Part shown: positions 1-6,483 of the stretch, piece by piece
Layout: each line of letters begins with the position of its first letter
How positions within the stretch are numbered: the stretch's first letter is position 1
NCBI RefSeq assembly: GCF_007981265.1
Contig: NZ_CP034363.1
Span: 2,852,001-2,916,000, forward strand
Origin: Pantoea sp. CCBC3-3-1
GTDB lineage: Bacteria; Pseudomonadota; Gammaproteobacteria; Enterobacterales; Enterobacteriaceae
DNA: 64,000 nt
Direction of reading: 5' to 3'
Notes under the pieces: generated by a model
What the model was told of the DNA's origin: nothing
Database searches by the model: none
Seen by the model: only the letters and a program-made list of their open reading frames with translations
Program-made: the position numbers and the translations under genes

Positions 1-391
1 TTTCAGTTGCTGAAATATCAATCGGTTTCACCAGGAAGTTACCCGCTGGGAAACGCACGGCGATATCGCGCATACTGGTGTTATAGTTCTGCGCCCAGGT
101 CAGACAGTTCTTCACCGCGGTGGTGTCGTCCGTTACGCCATCCCCTCTTGCGCCGAAGTGGAACAGATGAACTTCCGCCGGATCGTCGACCACACGCCGC
201 CAGTAAAAGCCGCTACCCACGGCAATAGTACCGCCATTATCAGCAGGGGGCGTAGTGGTAACATACCCTACGAAATCACCGCCTCCACGATAATAGTTAT
301 CGTTATTATAATAACGACGCAGCTTGGCAAGATCGCCTGTTTTCGTTGGCGCAGTCGTTTTCAGTTCAGCAAAAGAGTTAACTTCAATCAT
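1..391 (-). CDS. Phage tailspike protein, N-terminal part (runs off window)
   Basis: The minus-strand frame opens at an ATG at 391 and stays open to the window edge for 130 codons. The product begins MIEVNSFAELKTTAPTKTGD. Around residues 75-95 it contains FHFGARGDGVTDDTTAVKN, the typical entry into a pectate-lyase-like right-handed beta-helix of phage tailspikes. Such proteins bind and cut capsule or O-antigen at the cell surface. An AGG-type ribosome site (GGAGG) lies just upstream. It follows the lysis genes in transcription order. The substrate cannot be judged because the enzymatic part lies outside the window. Confidence 0.8.
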   Translation of the reverse strand, partial: MIEVNSFAELKTTAPTKTGDLAKLRRYYNNDNYYRGGGDFVGYVTTTPPADNGGTIAVGSGFYWRRVVDDPAEVHLFHFGARGDGVTDDTTAVKNCLTWAQNYNTSMRDIAVRFPAGNFLVKPIDISATE

Positions 392-508
392 AATAACCTC
401 CGCGACAATAAGCACATGCAAATTGCCATCATTAATTAAATTATTAAGGGAATTTATCTTATTTGGATCATCCTTTATTTTTATACACCACCCCTTCCAT
501 AGATGTGG

Positions 509-751
509 TTATTTCACTTTATCCTTATTGGATGCGCAGACTTTATTCCACATGTCATTATGCACATTGATTTCCTTTACCGTCCTGATGTCCATTAACT
601 TCCAATCCTGACCGTAGGTTCGGATTGGAAAAAAAAGCGTACAAGATGAATCGGCGATTAATTTCGGACTATTGTTCGTTGTTGAATCCCGACTGGCGCA
701 GCTTATTGCGAGCGTCGTCGTCAGTAAGAGCATTATTAGTGGTCTGAACAT
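509..751 (-). CDS. Outer-membrane spanin lipoprotein (Rz1-like)
   Basis: An 80-residue product starting MFRPLIMLLLTTTLAISCAS: a hydrophobic signal ending in a Cys (AISC), as in a lipoprotein. The gene starts inside the upstream Rz-like gene in another frame, the classic Rz/Rz1 overlapping architecture. O-spanins sit in the outer membrane and join the inner-membrane spanin to fuse the two membranes at lysis. The lipobox is imperfect (Ala at -3), and the body is less proline-rich than lambda Rz1, so the assignment rests mainly on position. Confidence 0.65.
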   Translation of the reverse strand: MFRPLIMLLLTTTLAISCASRDSTTNNSPKLIADSSCTLFFPIRTYGQDWKLMDIRTVKEINVHNDMWNKVCASNKDKVK

Positions 752-965
752 TTTTCGCCTCCTCGATATTTTTTGCCTGCTTCTCGGCTACGGCAGAAAT
801 CTGTGCGGATTCAAGTTTTGCGGCTTTGACATCTGAGCGTGCTCTTTCCTGCACCTTGCCGGTTTTTTTTCCGCCGAACCAGCTGGCAGCCACTGCTGCC
901 ACCGCGACGCCGATACCGGCAACGATATGCCAGCTGCCACCAAATAAATTTAAAAGCGTATTCAT
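669..965 (-). CDS. Inner-membrane spanin (Rz-like)
   Basis: A 98-residue protein with an N-terminal membrane segment (about residues 12-30, rich in Val/Ala) followed by a charged Lys/Glu/Ala-rich periplasmic helix predicted to form a coiled coil. Its ATG overlaps the holin-like stop (ATGA), and the Rz1-like gene is nested over its 3' part. This is the expected form of an i-spanin acting with Rz1 in the last step of lysis. It is shorter than lambda Rz (153 residues). Confidence 0.65.
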   Translation of the reverse strand: MNTLLNLFGGSWHIVAGIGVAVAAVAASWFGGKKTGKVQERARSDVKAAKLESAQISAVAEKQAKNIEEAKNVQTTNNALTDDDARNKLRQSGFNNEQ

Positions 966-1468
966 GATTTATCTCCCGTGGTTGGCGGCTGAGGCGGCTC
1001 CGCCGCAGGCGGTGGAGTGGAGCCTTCTGGCGGCGGAGTGGAGCTCCCTGTTGGGACTGCCTTTGGTGCCGCCGCTGGCGCCGTTATGGGTGCCGCCGTG
1101 GTTACTGCTTTTGGTGCCGCTATGGGTGCCGCCGCGATTACCGCTGGCAGCTCCTTCACTAATTTTTTCTGCCGGATAAATTGCGCAATAACTGCCATTG
1201 CCACCATAAATGCCGCGCCTAATCCGAGAAAATGCTGTGGAATAAAAGACTTAACATCTTCAGGAAGCCCTTCCCAGGCATTTGATGCCGAATCAGGAAA
1301 TGACTGCACCCACGCACCTACTGCCGACCCCGCAGAAGCTAACCAGACAGACCAGGTTTTAAACAGCAGTCTGGCATGAGCAACAATCTCAATTTTTCCG
1401 CCCCGGCTTATCCGCCAGACGATAAATATCACTGCGAGCACAAACAGAATAAAAATAATGAATCTCAT
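962..1468 (-). CDS. Probable phage holin with Ala/Pro-rich tail
   Basis: A protein of about 168 residues with a hydrophobic N-terminus (MRFIIFILFVLAVIFIVW), a second hydrophobic stretch near residues 85-105 (LGLGAAFMVAMAVIAQF) and a long low-complexity tail of Ala/Pro repeats. The start at 1468 is chosen because its ATGA overlaps the lysozyme stop; an in-frame start 15 bases upstream is less likely. It lies between lysozyme and spanins, so a role as holin (pore former releasing the endolysin) is inferred. The Ala/Pro tail is unusual for a holin. Confidence 0.55.
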   Translation of the reverse strand: MRFIIFILFVLAVIFIVWRISRGGKIEIVAHARLLFKTWSVWLASAGSAVGAWVQSFPDSASNAWEGLPEDVKSFIPQHFLGLGAAFMVAMAVIAQFIRQKKLVKELPAVIAAAPIAAPKAVTTAAPITAPAAAPKAVPTGSSTPPPEGSTPPPAAEPPQPPTTGDKS

Positions 1469-1932
1469 ATAACCCCCTGCCATGCATCATAAGTTCCGCT
1501 ACGCATCGCCTGAGCGTGACGTTTAGCTCGTGCCGGGGTTTGCTTCGCCCAAAGACTACTCAGCATACCTTCTGCTGCCCCTTCGAAATTACCGTTGGCG
1601 ATCATTAAAAGCGTATTTTTAAAAGCGGCCAGACCGTCAACGCCAAGTTGATAAGCCATGCTGTAAAGCACATCGGTCCGGACGGAATTGCACTGTTTCA
1701 ATGCTGCCACCAGCACAGGTCGGTTATTAATTTGTTTAACTTTTTCATCCAGTAACTGCTGCATCCAGACGTTTCCTACGCTTCTGGGCAGGCTGAATTG
1801 ATAATGAGACAACGGCGTATCTTTTGGTCCTATTAAGATCCCGCAACCTATTGTTGGATAACCTTCTGTGTCAATATATGGTTTTTCTTTATAACCTTCT
1901 TCAAAAGCTAATATATCAATTATCTTACTCAT
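1465..1932 (-). CDS. Phage lysozyme (endolysin, GH24-like)
   Basis: A 155-residue protein with an N-terminal lysozyme signature: FEEGYKEKPYIDTEGYPTIG, giving the Glu...Asp...Thr arrangement of T4-type muramidases followed by the GCG turn. It cleaves peptidoglycan at the end of infection. There is no signal peptide, so release would depend on the adjacent holin. First gene of the lysis cassette, just downstream of the Q/late-promoter interval. Confidence 0.85.
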   Translation of the reverse strand: MSKIIDILAFEEGYKEKPYIDTEGYPTIGCGILIGPKDTPLSHYQFSLPRSVGNVWMQQLLDEKVKQINNRPVLVAALKQCNSVRTDVLYSMAYQLGVDGLAAFKNTLLMIANGNFEGAAEGMLSSLWAKQTPARAKRHAQAMRSGTYDAWQGVI

Positions 1933-2169
1933 TTCTCACCCCTGTCATCGTAATAACCGCAACTGCGGAATTTAAATTTGAAAGGTTCCCCGGTGAAAAT
2001 GAATAGCGCCTTAATCCTGGCGGTCTAAATTTCCTTTCTAACACACTAGAACTGAATTTGCGTACGCAGCCACTTTTTTTAGAAAAATTATCAATCGATA
2101 GTTAAAATAAGCAATTGCCTGATTTTTTTCTTATTGAATTTAAAAAGATTTACTGATTAGCTGGGAGAA
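1933..2169 (-). promoter_or_regulatory. Presumed late promoter (PR'-type) interval between Q and lysis genes
   Basis: A 237-base AT-rich gap between the Q-like gene and lysozyme, the place where lambdoid phages keep the Q-dependent late promoter and qut site. I see no open reading frame. No single -10/-35 pair stands out, so only the interval is annotated. Confidence 0.4.
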
Positions 2170-2538
2170 TTAATTATTTTCACATTCAAGCTCAATATCC
2201 AGCGCGCTCAGCACCCCTTCGACAAATCCTTCCGCTGTTTGCAGATCTTTTCGAATGGTGCCGTCAGCACAATGTCGTCGGCGGGCAATCGAACGGAGTG
2301 AAATTCGATAATGATAATGGGCAACCAGTAACGCATGTTCTTCCGGATGATCAATCTTCAATCTGCTGATGCAGCTGTCGAGGATCATGCCGTCGTTATC
2401 ACTACAGATGGGTCGATTGGAAGGCGCTGAAGTGATTAAACCCCGAAAGCCAGCCGCGATGTGAGAATAACTGACACCGCTCTGTTCTGTCGCCGCCCAG
2501 CCGCCCCACATTTCCAGTAAACGTTTAATGTTGCGCAT
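2170..2538 (-). CDS. Phage antitermination protein Q-like
   Basis: A 122-residue protein beginning MRNIKRLLEMWGGWAATEQS, with the tail containing a helix-turn-helix-like stretch (ISLRSIARRRHCADGTIRKDLQTAEGFVEG). This matches the short Q-like antiterminators (Phage_antitermQ family) that let RNA polymerase read through into late genes. The ATG at 2538 is preferred over an upstream in-frame codon because WGGWAA is the usual N-terminus. It lies directly upstream of the lysis cassette, as expected. Confidence 0.8.
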   Translation of the reverse strand: MRNIKRLLEMWGGWAATEQSGVSYSHIAAGFRGLITSAPSNRPICSDNDGMILDSCISRLKIDHPEEHALLVAHYHYRISLRSIARRRHCADGTIRKDLQTAEGFVEGVLSALDIELECENN

Positions 2539-2551
2539 TGTATGTTCCCCC

Positions 2552-2785
2552 TTACACAGTAATTGAAGCACAGGATGCAAGAACTTTACGGCACTTTTCT
2601 TTAACACCTGCTAATTTCAAAACGGTACTGATTTCGCGCAACGTGCTGAAAAAGTCAGCACCGTTACGCTTTCTCCTGGTAAAGGGTTGCCAGCGATTAG
2701 ACTGGGCGGCCAGATTGATAAAGAGCGGGTTGCTGATAGCCTGAGAGAATGATTTTTTATCCGCTTGAGTATCAGCACACCTTAA
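2552..2785 (-). pseudogene. Truncated phage reading frame upstream of Q
   Basis: A minus-strand frame of 77 codons, bounded by stops and without a start codon near its 5' end. It reads through residues such as SFSQAISNPLFINLAAQSNR and ends REISTVLKLAGVKEK... SITV. Composition and position upstream of Q suggest the C-terminal remnant of a replication/nin-region gene left by a deletion that joined it directly to the repressor promoter region. The family is not identified. Confidence 0.4.
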
Positions 2786-2788
2786 TTA

Positions 2789-2854
2789 ATAGCAAAGGTT
2801 ATTAAACATGGCAATAGCAAAGCGTGTTTGACGAAAAATACGCGTCGCTATAAA
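2789..2854 (+). promoter_or_regulatory. Repressor promoter (PRM-like) with operator, degraded prophage
   Basis: ATAGCAAAGGTTAT (2789-2802) has ATARC...GYTAT dyad symmetry, and a second partial copy (ATAGCAAAGCG) begins at 2814. TTGACG at 2828 and TATAAA at 2849 form a promoter with 15-base spacing. TATAAA ends nine bases before the repressor ATG. The same operator family recurs at 3711 and 3751, which supports both regions being bound by the same repressor. Confidence 0.5.
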
Positions 2855-2863
2855 TTCTGGTAT

Positions 2864-3466
2864 ATGAAACCGAATACACTCGCCTACCGACTGAACATGG
2901 CTATGTCCATGATGGGAATCACCCAGGGTGCTTTAGCTAAAGCATCGGGCGTATCACAACCTACGATCTGGCGTCTGACTAAAGGCGAGGCTGAGGGGTC
3001 TCGCAAACTTGTTGATATCGCCAGGGCTTTGGATGTCAACGTGCAATGGCTGGCCAGCGGCGAAGGAGAGATGCGTGGAGCATCCTCCCTCAGCGCTGTG
3101 GAAAAAGTAAAGAGTGGTACTACTATCCCTGTTTGGGGGCCGGAAGGCAAAACAGGAGAGATAGTCTCTGCACCCAATGGTGTAAAGGCGAAGAGAACCT
3201 GGCGCGCCTACATTCTGGACAGGAATAGCGGCTGTTCAGAGGCTACCGCAGGCAGCATTATTATCATTGATACTGACGTACCACCTGAATCTGGAGATTT
3301 GGTGATGGCCAGGGTAAATTCACGCATCTCTGTCTACCGCTATCTTGAAGGTCCCTCCAATGGTTTTTTAACCGTCGACGACCCCCGACTCCCCGCCGTG
3401 GAGTTGTCGGAAGAGTCAGAACTGATTGGCGTTGCAATCTTTTTGATTCGTGATTTAAGGCGATAA
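2864..3466 (+). CDS. CI-like phage repressor (XRE helix-turn-helix plus S24-like domain)
   Basis: A 200-residue protein. Residues about 5-60 form a lambda-type HTH (ITQGALAKASGVSQPTIWRL). The C-terminal half resembles S24 repressor/peptidase domains (SGDLVMARVNSRISVYRYL and ELIGVAIFLIRDLRR). The catalytic Ser region reads NSGCSE rather than GxSM, and the Lys expected at VYRYL is not present, so self-cleavage seems unlikely. The ATG at 2864 is chosen because the longer frame begins with a TTG that is part of the -35 box. No ribosome site is visible, so the message may be leaderless like lambda cI from PRM. Confidence 0.8.
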   Translation: MKPNTLAYRLNMAMSMMGITQGALAKASGVSQPTIWRLTKGEAEGSRKLVDIARALDVNVQWLASGEGEMRGASSLSAVEKVKSGTTIPVWGPEGKTGEIVSAPNGVKAKRTWRAYILDRNSGCSEATAGSIIIIDTDVPPESGDLVMARVNSRISVYRYLEGPSNGFLTVDDPRLPAVELSEESELIGVAIFLIRDLRR

Positions 3467-3710
3467 GTACTGACATCCTGCCCTGGCAGAATGGTTTCCT
3501 TGTAACGCCCTCCAGACACTCTGTGCAGCACAGATATCATCAGCTTATCCTCGCGAAAACCCGCCCTCTGTAACAGTTAATCTGCGCAGAGGCTTTGGCG
3601 CATTGATTCAACTGAATAGATTAGTAAAGCTTTTAATAACATCGCCAGAATAAAGCGTAAAAAAAGCGTTAAGAAAATAATTAATCCTTTTAAAACAATA
3701 GATTACGTTA

Positions 3711-3764
3711 ATAACAAAAGTTATAGCGCCAATACCTATTGATATTAATAATAACTATGGCTAT
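3711..3764. promoter_or_regulatory. Left operator pair (OL-like), degraded prophage
   Basis: Two 14-base dyads, ATAACAAAAGTTAT (3711-3724) and ATAACTATGGCTAT (3751-3764), lie 40 bases apart upstream of the N-like gene. They match the operator at 2789 (ATAGCAAAGGTTAT). By position this is the PL/OL region controlling leftward early transcription. The promoter hexamers themselves are not clear. Confidence 0.5.
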
Positions 3765-3862
3765 TGTTTTTAATGTCGGACAAATTTCTGACGCTAACGT
3801 ATCAGTCTGCGGCAATTCAAGCGGCTGGAAATCCTACTAAATTGCTCCTGCCCGGGGGTTTT

Positions 3863-4036
3863 ATGACCACTATCATCTGGAAAAAACATCAGCCTAACGG
3901 TACCTGTAAGAGCCGTTATAAAGCGCGCCGCGCGCAAGCCCTTGCTCTGCTTGAACAAGAAAAGCAGCTGGCCCGCCGGGTTGCCCGGGTGTTGTCAGGG
4001 TGCAGTCCAGGAGTTTTAAAAGCGCTGCATAAATAA
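3863..4036 (+). CDS. Phage antitermination protein N (phi21 type)
   Basis: A 57-residue basic protein starting MTTIIWKKHQPNGTCKSRYK. Residues 12-24 (GTCKSRYKARRAQ) closely match the arginine-rich RNA-binding motif of phage 21 N protein (GTAKSRYKARRAE as I recall it). N binds boxB RNA and modifies RNA polymerase to read through early terminators. It ends LSGCSPGVLKALHK, similar to a segment of the N protein of the neighbouring prophage (LSGCSDRVLKAV). A GGGGG ribosome site lies four bases before the ATG. It is shorter than typical N, so the C-terminal polymerase-binding part may be lost. Confidence 0.65.
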   Translation: MTTIIWKKHQPNGTCKSRYKARRAQALALLEQEKQLARRVARVLSGCSPGVLKALHK

Positions 4037-4312
4037 CCATAACCACCATTTCCTTTAATTAATACTGGATGCATATACAGTATTATTTTTTTCCAGGGTC
4101 GATCAAGTTTTTTCCAGCGGAAAGTCACGATAGCCCAGCCTTTCGTACGAATCTGCGAGGGTTGGGCAGTTTTGAGATGCAGGAATGCCCACAGCGAGAG
4201 GCTGCGGAATGGGGAGTCAGGAGAGGATGTCAGAATGGGGAAGCGATCGGTCTGTTTGTAGGGTAGAGGCGATCGCTGTCAGGAACAAACCCGGGCCAAA
4301 ACTGGCTGGATA

Positions 4313-4495
4313 TCAGCCTGCGATGACTTTGTAGCTTACCGTCATAGAAGATCTGCAAAAAATGCAGTTGGCTCCATGGGGGTTTTTAGGCGTGATGTTA
4401 TAGATTGAGAAGCGGTACTGACATCCGTGGCATGCCGGACATTTGAATTTAATATTTATAGTTTTTACCTTCAAAAAAATGTTTCGAGCGACCAA
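4313..4495 (-). CDS. Small zinc-ribbon protein (possibly decayed start)
   Basis: A 60-codon minus-strand frame with CPAC (near residue 19) and CIFC (near residue 47) knuckles, IKFKCPACHGCQYRFSIYN and NPHGANCIFCRSSM, the layout of a small zinc ribbon. No ATG is available; the frame opens with TTG at 4495 and a second TTG at 4474. It may be a phage early gene whose start has decayed. Function unknown. Confidence 0.4.
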   Translation of the reverse strand: MVARNIFLKVKTINIKFKCPACHGCQYRFSIYNITPKNPHGANCIFCRSSMTVSYKVIAG

Positions 4496-4686
4496 CCTAA
4501 CACTCTGAGAGCTGCTTGTCTGGTTTTTCTCGCCTATTTCAACAATGAGTTACCTCACCTGCTGTAAACTTTTCTCCCCTGCCACTGGCAAGCACTGGCA
4601 TGCAGATATGCACTTCCCTGCTAAAACCTATAAGAGGGAGGAATGTCATGGCGTAATGAAAAGCAGAGATCGGACCGATCCCACCT

Positions 4687-4762
4687 GTTGGTCCCCCATC
4701 TGCTGGCGCTGGATAAACGCCTCGCCAGCCAAATGGGTCACTCAGATAGCGCGTTGCGTTTA
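4687..4762 (+). pseudogene. Integrase C-terminal scrap abutting the attachment core
   Basis: In one plus-strand frame this reads LLALDKRLASQMGHSDSALR and runs straight into the core repeat. ASQMGHSD is the box-II-to-tyrosine linker typical of tyrosine recombinases; the intact neighbour has VANQMGHTD at the same place. The scrap sits exactly where the int gene of a prophage in the same orientation should end. It is short, so the call is inference. Confidence 0.4.
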
Positions 4763-4783
4763 CTACACCTGCATATTCATCAT
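4763..4783. repeat. Attachment core, left copy (21-bp exact repeat)
   Basis: The 21 bases beginning CTACACCTGC at 4763 are identical to 35404-35424 and differ on both sides (A versus T before, A versus T after). The right copy is the end of fliE. This marks the junction of the two prophages. Confidence 0.85.
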
Positions 4784-4845
4784 AATGGACTATGGTTTCA
4801 TATAGTTAGGCTGATTCAGGCTGGTTCAGGTTTTAACAGAGATAT

Positions 4846-4902
4846 ACCGCAAGGCAGGAGCCAGCCGTTAAGTTGGTTTAAGCTGCTTTGCGGTATTTTT
4901 TT
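4846..4902 (+). terminator. Strong hairpin terminator just inside the prophage left end
   Basis: ACCGCAAGGCAG (from 4846) pairs with CTGCTTTGCGGT (4883-4894), with a 25-base loop, and is followed by ATTTTTTT. It would end plus-strand transcription entering from the left prophage or make a short structured RNA. Confidence 0.6.
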
Positions 4903-4918
4903 GTGCTACAGGTGTGCT
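4900..4918. repeat. Possible integrase arm-type site, left copy
   Basis: TTTGTGCTACAGGTGTGCT is identical to 35334-35352. The copies lie 116 and 51 bases inside the two attachment cores. Within each there is a short internal echo (GTGCTACAGGTGTGCT). The arrangement fits arm-type integrase sites on either side of the attP core. Confidence 0.5.
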
Positions 4919-5377
4919 ACTTCAAAATTAAGCTTGTGAGATGCTCTGTGGGTTGGGGCGCATGTAACCATGCTATCCACATCATATAAGCTTAAAATCG
5001 TCCTCAAAGTCTTCTGGCCGCCTTCTGATGCTATTCAGGCTCAACAGGTACGGCATCCCGATCGACAGCGAAGTTGGCCTCTCTAACTCAAGCATTTTAA
5101 TTGCTTTATTTTTTTAGCTAAGTTACTGTCGCCTGGCGTATTATCCACCACGAATTTCTTTGTTCATCTGCTAAATTTTCCGGCCCTACGCCGGATTTTT
5201 TTCAATCTAAACCAAATCATTGGCGTTTTGTCTTGTTTCTTGAATACTTGCTAAATCCTTACAATTACTGAGCCTGTTATAGGCTATATTCTCCTGGCTA
5301 CACACATACGTAGTGTGGTTCTGAGAATGTTCTGTTTATAAATTTGTTAGACTTAGTTCTATACCAGCCATAGATCC
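4919..5377. other. Non-coding terminal stretch of the prophage
   Basis: No convincing open reading frame on either strand. It contains a terminator-like hairpin at 5180-5202. The rest is AT-rich with no recognised motif. Confidence 0.5.
5180..5202 (+). terminator. Hairpin terminator
   Basis: CCGGC-cctac-GCCGG followed by ATTTTTTT. Confidence 0.6.
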
Positions 5378-5402
5378 GCCCGCCTGTTGCGGGCTTTTTT
5401 TG
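5378..5402. terminator. Hairpin terminator (first of three alike)
   Basis: GCCCGC-ctgtt-GCGGGC followed by seven T. Near-identical stems recur at 5688 and 5814. Confidence 0.65.
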
Positions 5403-5417
5403 ACATACGCGCTAATG

Positions 5418-5549
5418 TTAAAACGATCGCCTATCATCCCATACTGACATAACCGTCATTATCACCACACCCAGTACGGTAATCTCATCCATCATACCGC
5501 CCTCTATTGCTTTATCATCTGGCGTAATGAGCGCCCGCCCTCTGGACAT
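5418..5549 (-). pseudogene. Gene scrap B, copy of the 5855-6016 fragment
   Basis: A 43-codon frame from ATG 5549, reading MSRGRALITPDDKAIEGG then MDEITVLGVVIMTVMSVWDD and ending DRRSF. The last 24 residues align with scrap A (LDEVIVRGVVIVTVISVVND...DRRPF), and each is followed by the same kind of terminator. The two are decayed duplicates of one gene's 3' end. The beta-strand-like ending (GVV) resembles the C-terminus of S24/UmuD-like proteins, but this is only an impression. Confidence 0.4.
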
Positions 5550-5687
5550 ATTTTTCTTCACTACAAAAGCTTGAGACTATTCTTAAGTACAGGGAAAAAT
5601 GATCTATAGCACAAAATTCAAACAGATTTATGCATAAATTTAAAGTGTACGAAGAAGAACCAATGAGTGATAACCTCTTACTTTTTG

Positions 5688-5714
5688 GCCCGCGGCCCCC
5701 TGCGGGCTTTTTTT
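5688..5714 (+). terminator. Hairpin terminator (second of three alike)
   Basis: GCCCGC-ggccccct-GCGGGC followed by seven T. Confidence 0.65.
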
Positions 5715-5813
5715 GGCGGGCCCTCAAGGCTAAACGAATGATGCCGATAACATAATATAACATCAGGGAAACCAGCCCTCGGGCAAAAAAAAGACTGTCA
5801 GACAGCAAACACA

Positions 5814-5836
5814 GCCCGCCTTGTGCGGGCTTTTTT
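5814..5836. terminator. Hairpin terminator (third of three alike)
   Basis: GCCCGC-cttgt-GCGGGC followed by six T, just downstream of scrap A on the minus strand. Confidence 0.65.
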
Positions 5837-5854
5837 AAAATGCGCTAACCATTG

Positions 5855-6016
5855 TTAAAACGGTCGCCTGTCATTCACTACTGATATCACCGTCACTATG
5901 ACCACTCCGCGGACAATCACCTCATCCAACAAAGAATCTTCCAGTGCTTCCCCGATAGGATTAATTATCGCATCACCTAAAATTTTTCCGATCGCCACCT
6001 GCCCGAAAGGCTCATA
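5855..6016 (-). pseudogene. Gene scrap A (C-terminal fragment without start)
   Basis: A 53-codon frame bounded upstream by a stop, containing QVAIGKILGDAIINPIGEAL and ending DRRPF. Coding-like residue pattern and clear similarity to scrap B show that it was once a gene. The 5' part has been lost. Family not identified; an S24/UmuD-like C-terminus is possible. Confidence 0.4.
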
Positions 6017-6172
6017 TCAAATTCATCTCCTTAACCACGCTTTAGAGATGAGTCAACTATATAGTTCAGGCCATCGTGGTTGACGTGGAACGTTGCGGAA
6101 GGGTGATGGATGAACAGCCATTCGAGTCGAGGCGCGACCCGACGTAATGTGTGGCTGGTGAAGAGAACCCCG

Positions 6173-6415
6173 TCATAACTCCCCGTTATTGGGGTTGAAT
6201 AACTGAAACGTCCGGCGCTCGCCTTCTTCCGTAGAAACGTCTTTGAAGCTTTCCTGGTAGTGCTCAATCCAGATGTTGGCTTCTTTAAGCGTACAGATGT
6301 GATTGTACTTCGCCAGAGTCCTGACAAAGTCCACTGTTGTAACCGTCCGCCTTCCCAGCGGGCTGATAATAATGCTTTCGCGGTAAGCTGTACCGATATC
6401 ATCTCTGCGTGCCAT
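6173..6415 (-). CDS. Small SOS-controlled prophage protein
   Basis: An 80-residue protein starting MARRDDIGTAYRESIIISPL and ending FQLFNPNNGEL. I do not recognise a named family, but the residue pattern (TVDFVRTLAKYNHICTLKEAN, a helical middle) looks like a real, conserved small phage protein. A GGAGA ribosome site sits just before the ATG. A perfect LexA-type box lies 15 bases upstream of the start, so it should be induced by DNA damage. It is the last gene at this prophage end, a common location for DinI-like or other SOS-linked morons, although the sequence is not DinI. Confidence 0.7.
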   Translation of the reverse strand: MARRDDIGTAYRESIIISPLGRRTVTTVDFVRTLAKYNHICTLKEANIWIEHYQESFKDVSTEEGERRTFQLFNPNNGEL

Positions 6416-6429
6416 ACATTCTCCATTTA

Positions 6430-6445
6430 CTGTCTTTATATACAG
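6430..6445. promoter_or_regulatory. LexA box
   Basis: CTGTCTTTATATACAG fits the CTGT-N8-ACAG LexA consensus with an AT-rich centre. It overlaps the expected promoter of the small gene starting at 6415. Confidence 0.75.
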
Positions 6446-6483
6446 TGATTGAGGTGGCGGCGCGGTGGCAACTGCCGGAAGGG

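Larger units (their letters stand above)
1..4783. mobile_element. Right end of a degraded lambdoid prophage
   Basis: The stretch carries phage genes only: tailspike, spanins, holin, lysozyme and Q on the minus strand, then a CI-like repressor and an N-like antiterminator on the plus strand. This is the lambdoid order seen in the neighbouring prophage, but cro, cII, O, P, the nin genes, recombination genes and nearly all of int are missing. It ends at the 21-bp repeat shared with the next prophage. The left boundary lies outside the window. Inferred to be an older prophage at the same fliE site. Confidence 0.75.

Noticed and set aside
4069..4266. 65-residue plus-strand frame after the N-like gene
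   Set aside because: No ribosome site, composition like non-coding DNA and no recognisable motif.
5515..5808. 97-residue minus-strand frame
   Set aside because: It runs across two terminators and the duplicated gene scrap, with no coding-like composition.
6031..6426. 131-residue minus-strand frame overlapping the SOS gene
   Set aside because: Shifted frame of the better supported gene at 6173-6415, which has a ribosome site and LexA box.
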